Below, one piece after another: positions 63,147 through 64,000 of a stretch of 64,000 bases of DNA. A model generated the notes under the pieces. It did no database searches. It saw only the letters and a list, made by a program, of their open reading frames with translations, and had not been told where the DNA came from. The DNA lies in contig NZ_RQIH01000007.1 of NCBI RefSeq assembly GCF_003939025.1, positions 1 to 64,000 on the forward strand. Direction: 5' to 3'. The stretch comes from Rhizobium sophoriradicis (GTDB lineage Bacteria; Pseudomonadota; Alphaproteobacteria; Rhizobiales; Rhizobiaceae). Both the position numbers and the translations under genes were made by a program. Within the stretch, counting starts at the first letter, position 1. The number at the start of each line of letters is the position of its first letter.

Positions 63147-64000
63147 TCAGCGTTTCAACCAATTGCGCGACGGCGCGGAGACGGAGTTTCGAACCACCAG
63201 ATCCGGCCGCAGCAGGATTTCCGTCTCGGCCGGCCGACCATCGGACAAGAGCTCCAACAGCAGCGCCATCGCCTGTTTGCCGATCGCCGTTCGCGGCTGG
63301 CGGATCGTCGTCAGCGACGGGGATATGAAGACGGCCTGCGGCACGTCGTCGAAACCGGTCACCGAGAAATCGCGCGGAATGTCGTAGCCTCGCGCGCCGA
63401 GCCCGATCATCACGCCGATTGCCGTCTGATCGTTCACGCACATGAAGGCGGTCGGGAGCGTGTCGCGCATGAAGAGCTGTTCGACCGCATGCCGGCCGCT
63501 TTCGATCGTGCCGTCGCCTTCCAGCACGATCCTGAGATCCGGCGGGACGCCGGCGGCGTCGAGGCCGGCATCGTAACCCATGCGGCGCCTGACATAGGCA
63601 AGCCGGGTGCGCGAATCGCCGATGAAGGCGATCTTGCGATGGCCTTCGGCCAGCAGCAGATCCACCGCCTTTCGCGCGCCTTCGGTATCGTCGACGCCGA
63701 CATAGGGAATGCCGCCGTTGAAGACGGGTTCGAAAACGCCGACGCTCGGCGGCAGCCGCGCGGTCATGGTCTGATGGCCGAAGGGCAGGATGCCGGTGAA
63801 AAGGATCAGCCCGGCCGCCTGGTTGGAGTTGAAGAATTTCAGATACTCCAGGCCGCGCTGGGCGTCGTTCTGCGTGTGGCCGATCAGGACGCCGTAACCG
63901 TGCGCCCGCGCCTCGTTCTCCAGGCCGACGAGGATATTGGAGAAATTGGGGTCGCCGATGTCGGGCGCCACCACGAGGATCATATTGGAGCGACCGAGCC
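63147..64000 (-). CDS. LacI family transcriptional regulator, N-terminus cut by window end (partial)
   Basis: The frame is open from the window end to its stop at 63147. It gives 284 codons of a LacI-type effector domain: LGRSNMILVVAPDIGDPNFSNIL at the hinge, GGIPYVGVDDTEGARKAVDLLLAEGH, and DFSVTGFDDVPQAVFISPSLTTIRQP at the ligand interface. The helix-turn-helix lies beyond position 64000. A Met at residue position 63983 is inside the domain and is not the start. It converges on xylA. It might control a neighbouring sugar importer outside the window. Confidence 0.87.
   Translation of the reverse strand, partial: LGRSNMILVVAPDIGDPNFSNILVGLENEARAHGYGVLIGHTQNDAQRGLEYLKFFNSNQAAGLILFTGILPFGHQTMTARLPPSVGVFEPVFNGGIPYVGVDDTEGARKAVDLLLAEGHRKIAFIGDSRTRLAYVRRRMGYDAGLDAAGVPPDLRIVLEGDGTIESGRHAVEQLFMRDTLPTAFMCVNDQTAIGVMIGLGARGYDIPRDFSVTGFDDVPQAVFISPSLTTIRQPRTAIGKQAMALLLELLSDGRPAETEILLRPDLVVRNSVSAPSRNWLKR

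Overview
The window looks like chromosomal DNA from a fast-growing rhizobium, most likely the Rhizobium leguminosarum/etli group. The evidence is high GC with strong GC3 bias, rhizobial protein types (ExoD, SmoEFGK-type polyol transport, several sugar ABC systems with dedicated regulators), two copies of a RIME1-type intergenic mosaic element, and several copies of a GGGGAGAAGG-type palindromic repeat. Gene density is high and almost every gene belongs to a recognisable family. I see no rRNA, tRNA, CRISPR array, prophage, insertion sequence or integrated island. The 422-base stretch at 39361-39782 is the only gap over 300 bases.

Layout. 1-5795: the tail of a sugar ABC ATPase faces a minus-strand set (PhyH-type dioxygenase, SDR, SMP-30 lactonase, GH2 glycosidase), apparently a glycoside-catabolism operon with unknown substrate. 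5981-8492: a class III nucleotide cyclase, an SDR and a DoxX protein. 8587-15957: a galactose/arabinose-type cluster with galactonate dehydratase DgoD and its GntR/FadR regulator on the minus strand, facing an AraFGH-like ABC importer, aldose 1-epimerase and SDR on the plus strand. A strong 11-bp inverted repeat lies in the shared promoter region. 16104-21734: OsmC, then a TetR-controlled RND efflux pair. 21829-22976: a GH20 hexosaminidase remnant and an N-acetylglucosamine-kinase-like ROK protein. 23176-33109: ExoD, then a polyol operon (SorC-type regulator, SmoEFGK-like importer, mannitol-type dehydrogenase, HAD phosphatase, pentulose kinase). 33247-42302: assorted regulators and housekeeping genes (RpiR-type regulator, EI24 protein, VOC/TetR pair, endonuclease III, DUF2244, an AraC-methyltransferase fusion, a second SorC regulator, transaldolase, small membrane proteins).

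42489-49098: a LysR gene and a five-gene polyamine-type ABC/aldehyde dehydrogenase operon with the same gene order as E. coli ydcSTUV-patD. 49278-54070: a hypothetical membrane-anchored protein, the lysS-gltX pair and a TerC-family protein. 54290-58905: an AraC/GyrI regulator, then a TetR regulator divergent from an EmrAB-type efflux pair. 59112-63095: a LacI-type regulator with xylB and xylA. 63147-64000: a second LacI-type regulator cut by the window edge.

Overall this is a carbohydrate-scavenging region: at least five independent uptake or catabolic modules, each with a local regulator, and most with a visible palindromic candidate operator. Those operators, the repeat elements that form gene stop codons, and the uncharacterised PhyH-SDR-lactonase-GH2 operon are the parts most worth a second look. 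I found nothing that I can confidently call a new type of biological system.
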